Below the pieces are notes generated by a model. It was not told where the DNA came from. It saw only the letters and a program-made list of their open reading frames with translations, and searched no databases. From Sipunculus nudus (lineage: Eukaryota > Annelida > Sipuncula > Golfingiida > Sipunculidae), in the NCBI GenBank assembly GCA_026874595.1, contig CM049307.1, positions 42,416,362 to 42,480,361 of the forward strand: a stretch of 64,000 nt of DNA, given 5' to 3'. The position numbers and the translations under genes were made by a program. Positions 63,925-64,000 of the stretch are shown one piece after another; position 1 is the first letter of the stretch, and the number at the start of each line of letters is the position of its first letter.

Positions 63925-64000
63925 GGCCGTGCCAGTTCTTCATCCTGTATCCACCTGGCTACGGCAGCCAGTACTCAGACCGCTATCATAGGACTTGGCA
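63925..64000 (+). CDS. Candidate exon, cut by the window edge
   Basis: After GCTCCTGTTTCAG a GC-richer frame reads PCQFFILYPPGYGSQYSDRY then HRTW and runs off the window. The Pro/Gly/Tyr-rich PPGYGSQYSDRY resembles low-complexity linkers of scaffold proteins. Its start phase (two bases completing a codon) does not fit direct splicing to the PDZ exon, which leaves two bases; at least one more exon would be needed between them. A second frame of the same bases is open too (GRASSSCIHLATAAS), so the reading is not certain. Confidence 0.3.

Overview
The window looks like AT-rich, CpG-depleted, intron- or gene-desert-type DNA from a marine invertebrate. A mollusc, quite possibly a bivalve, is my best guess. 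The basis is the repeat content: a long element opening with TTTTTAGCTCAGCTG and GTCC/GTCT runs, 'CAGGGGC...GCCCCTG' and 'CAGGGCTTGACATT' miniature transposons, C/G homopolymers and many minisatellites. There is no bacterial-style gene density. Nearly all open frames of 60-120 codons are chance frames. The taxon is inferred from the general character of the repeats, not proven.

Only one coding segment is clearly recognisable: a 152-nt plus-strand exon at 50414-50565, with good splice sites, that encodes the second half of a PDZ domain of the PDLIM/Zasp/synaptopodin-2 kind. The first half of the domain was not found and is probably upstream of the window, so this gene would have very long introns. 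Weaker plus-strand exon candidates lie at 9990-10221, 14207-14426, 15854-15901, 20905-20970, 41338-41424, 45949-46024 and at the right edge (63925-64000). A CpG-rich pulse at 26390-26977 ends in a short ATG-initiated frame and a donor, and may be an alternative first exon. Smaller pulses at 36760-36981 and 41140-41249 look similar but weaker.

The most striking part is 17.2-25.1 kb, a nest of repeats. Two related elements (17628-19573 and 21442-24291) share a 5' end starting TCCC(C)AG, a CCG-rich leader, an internal higher-order tandem array (about 288 bp, made of two halves of about 144 bp) and a 3' end with the perfect hairpin TGGCACC-TGC-GGTGCCA followed by CTAG. This fits non-autonomous Helitron/Helentron-type elements. 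Every internal repeat carries closely packed AGGTCA hexamers in the same orientation, spaced as nuclear-receptor direct repeats (DR0, DR1, DR2) and as extended TCAAGGTCA half-sites. Element 1 sits inside an older 55-bp tandem array. On either side of that array lie arrays of a quasi-palindromic CTACCAGTAG/CTACTGGTAG repeat, and a nearly homogeneous 140/142-bp satellite follows element 2.

A second repeat family (8114-8764, 42210-43870, 54735-58225, and a fragment at about 12825-13312) has the same type of ends: GCTCAGC(T/C)G near the 5' end, its complement CAGCTGAGC near the 3' end, then a palindrome around GACCCATGGGTC. The largest copy contains a nested inverted-repeat element (57337-58181). 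The rest of the window holds MITEs, a tRNA-like SINE fragment, short minisatellites and unremarkable intronic or intergenic sequence.
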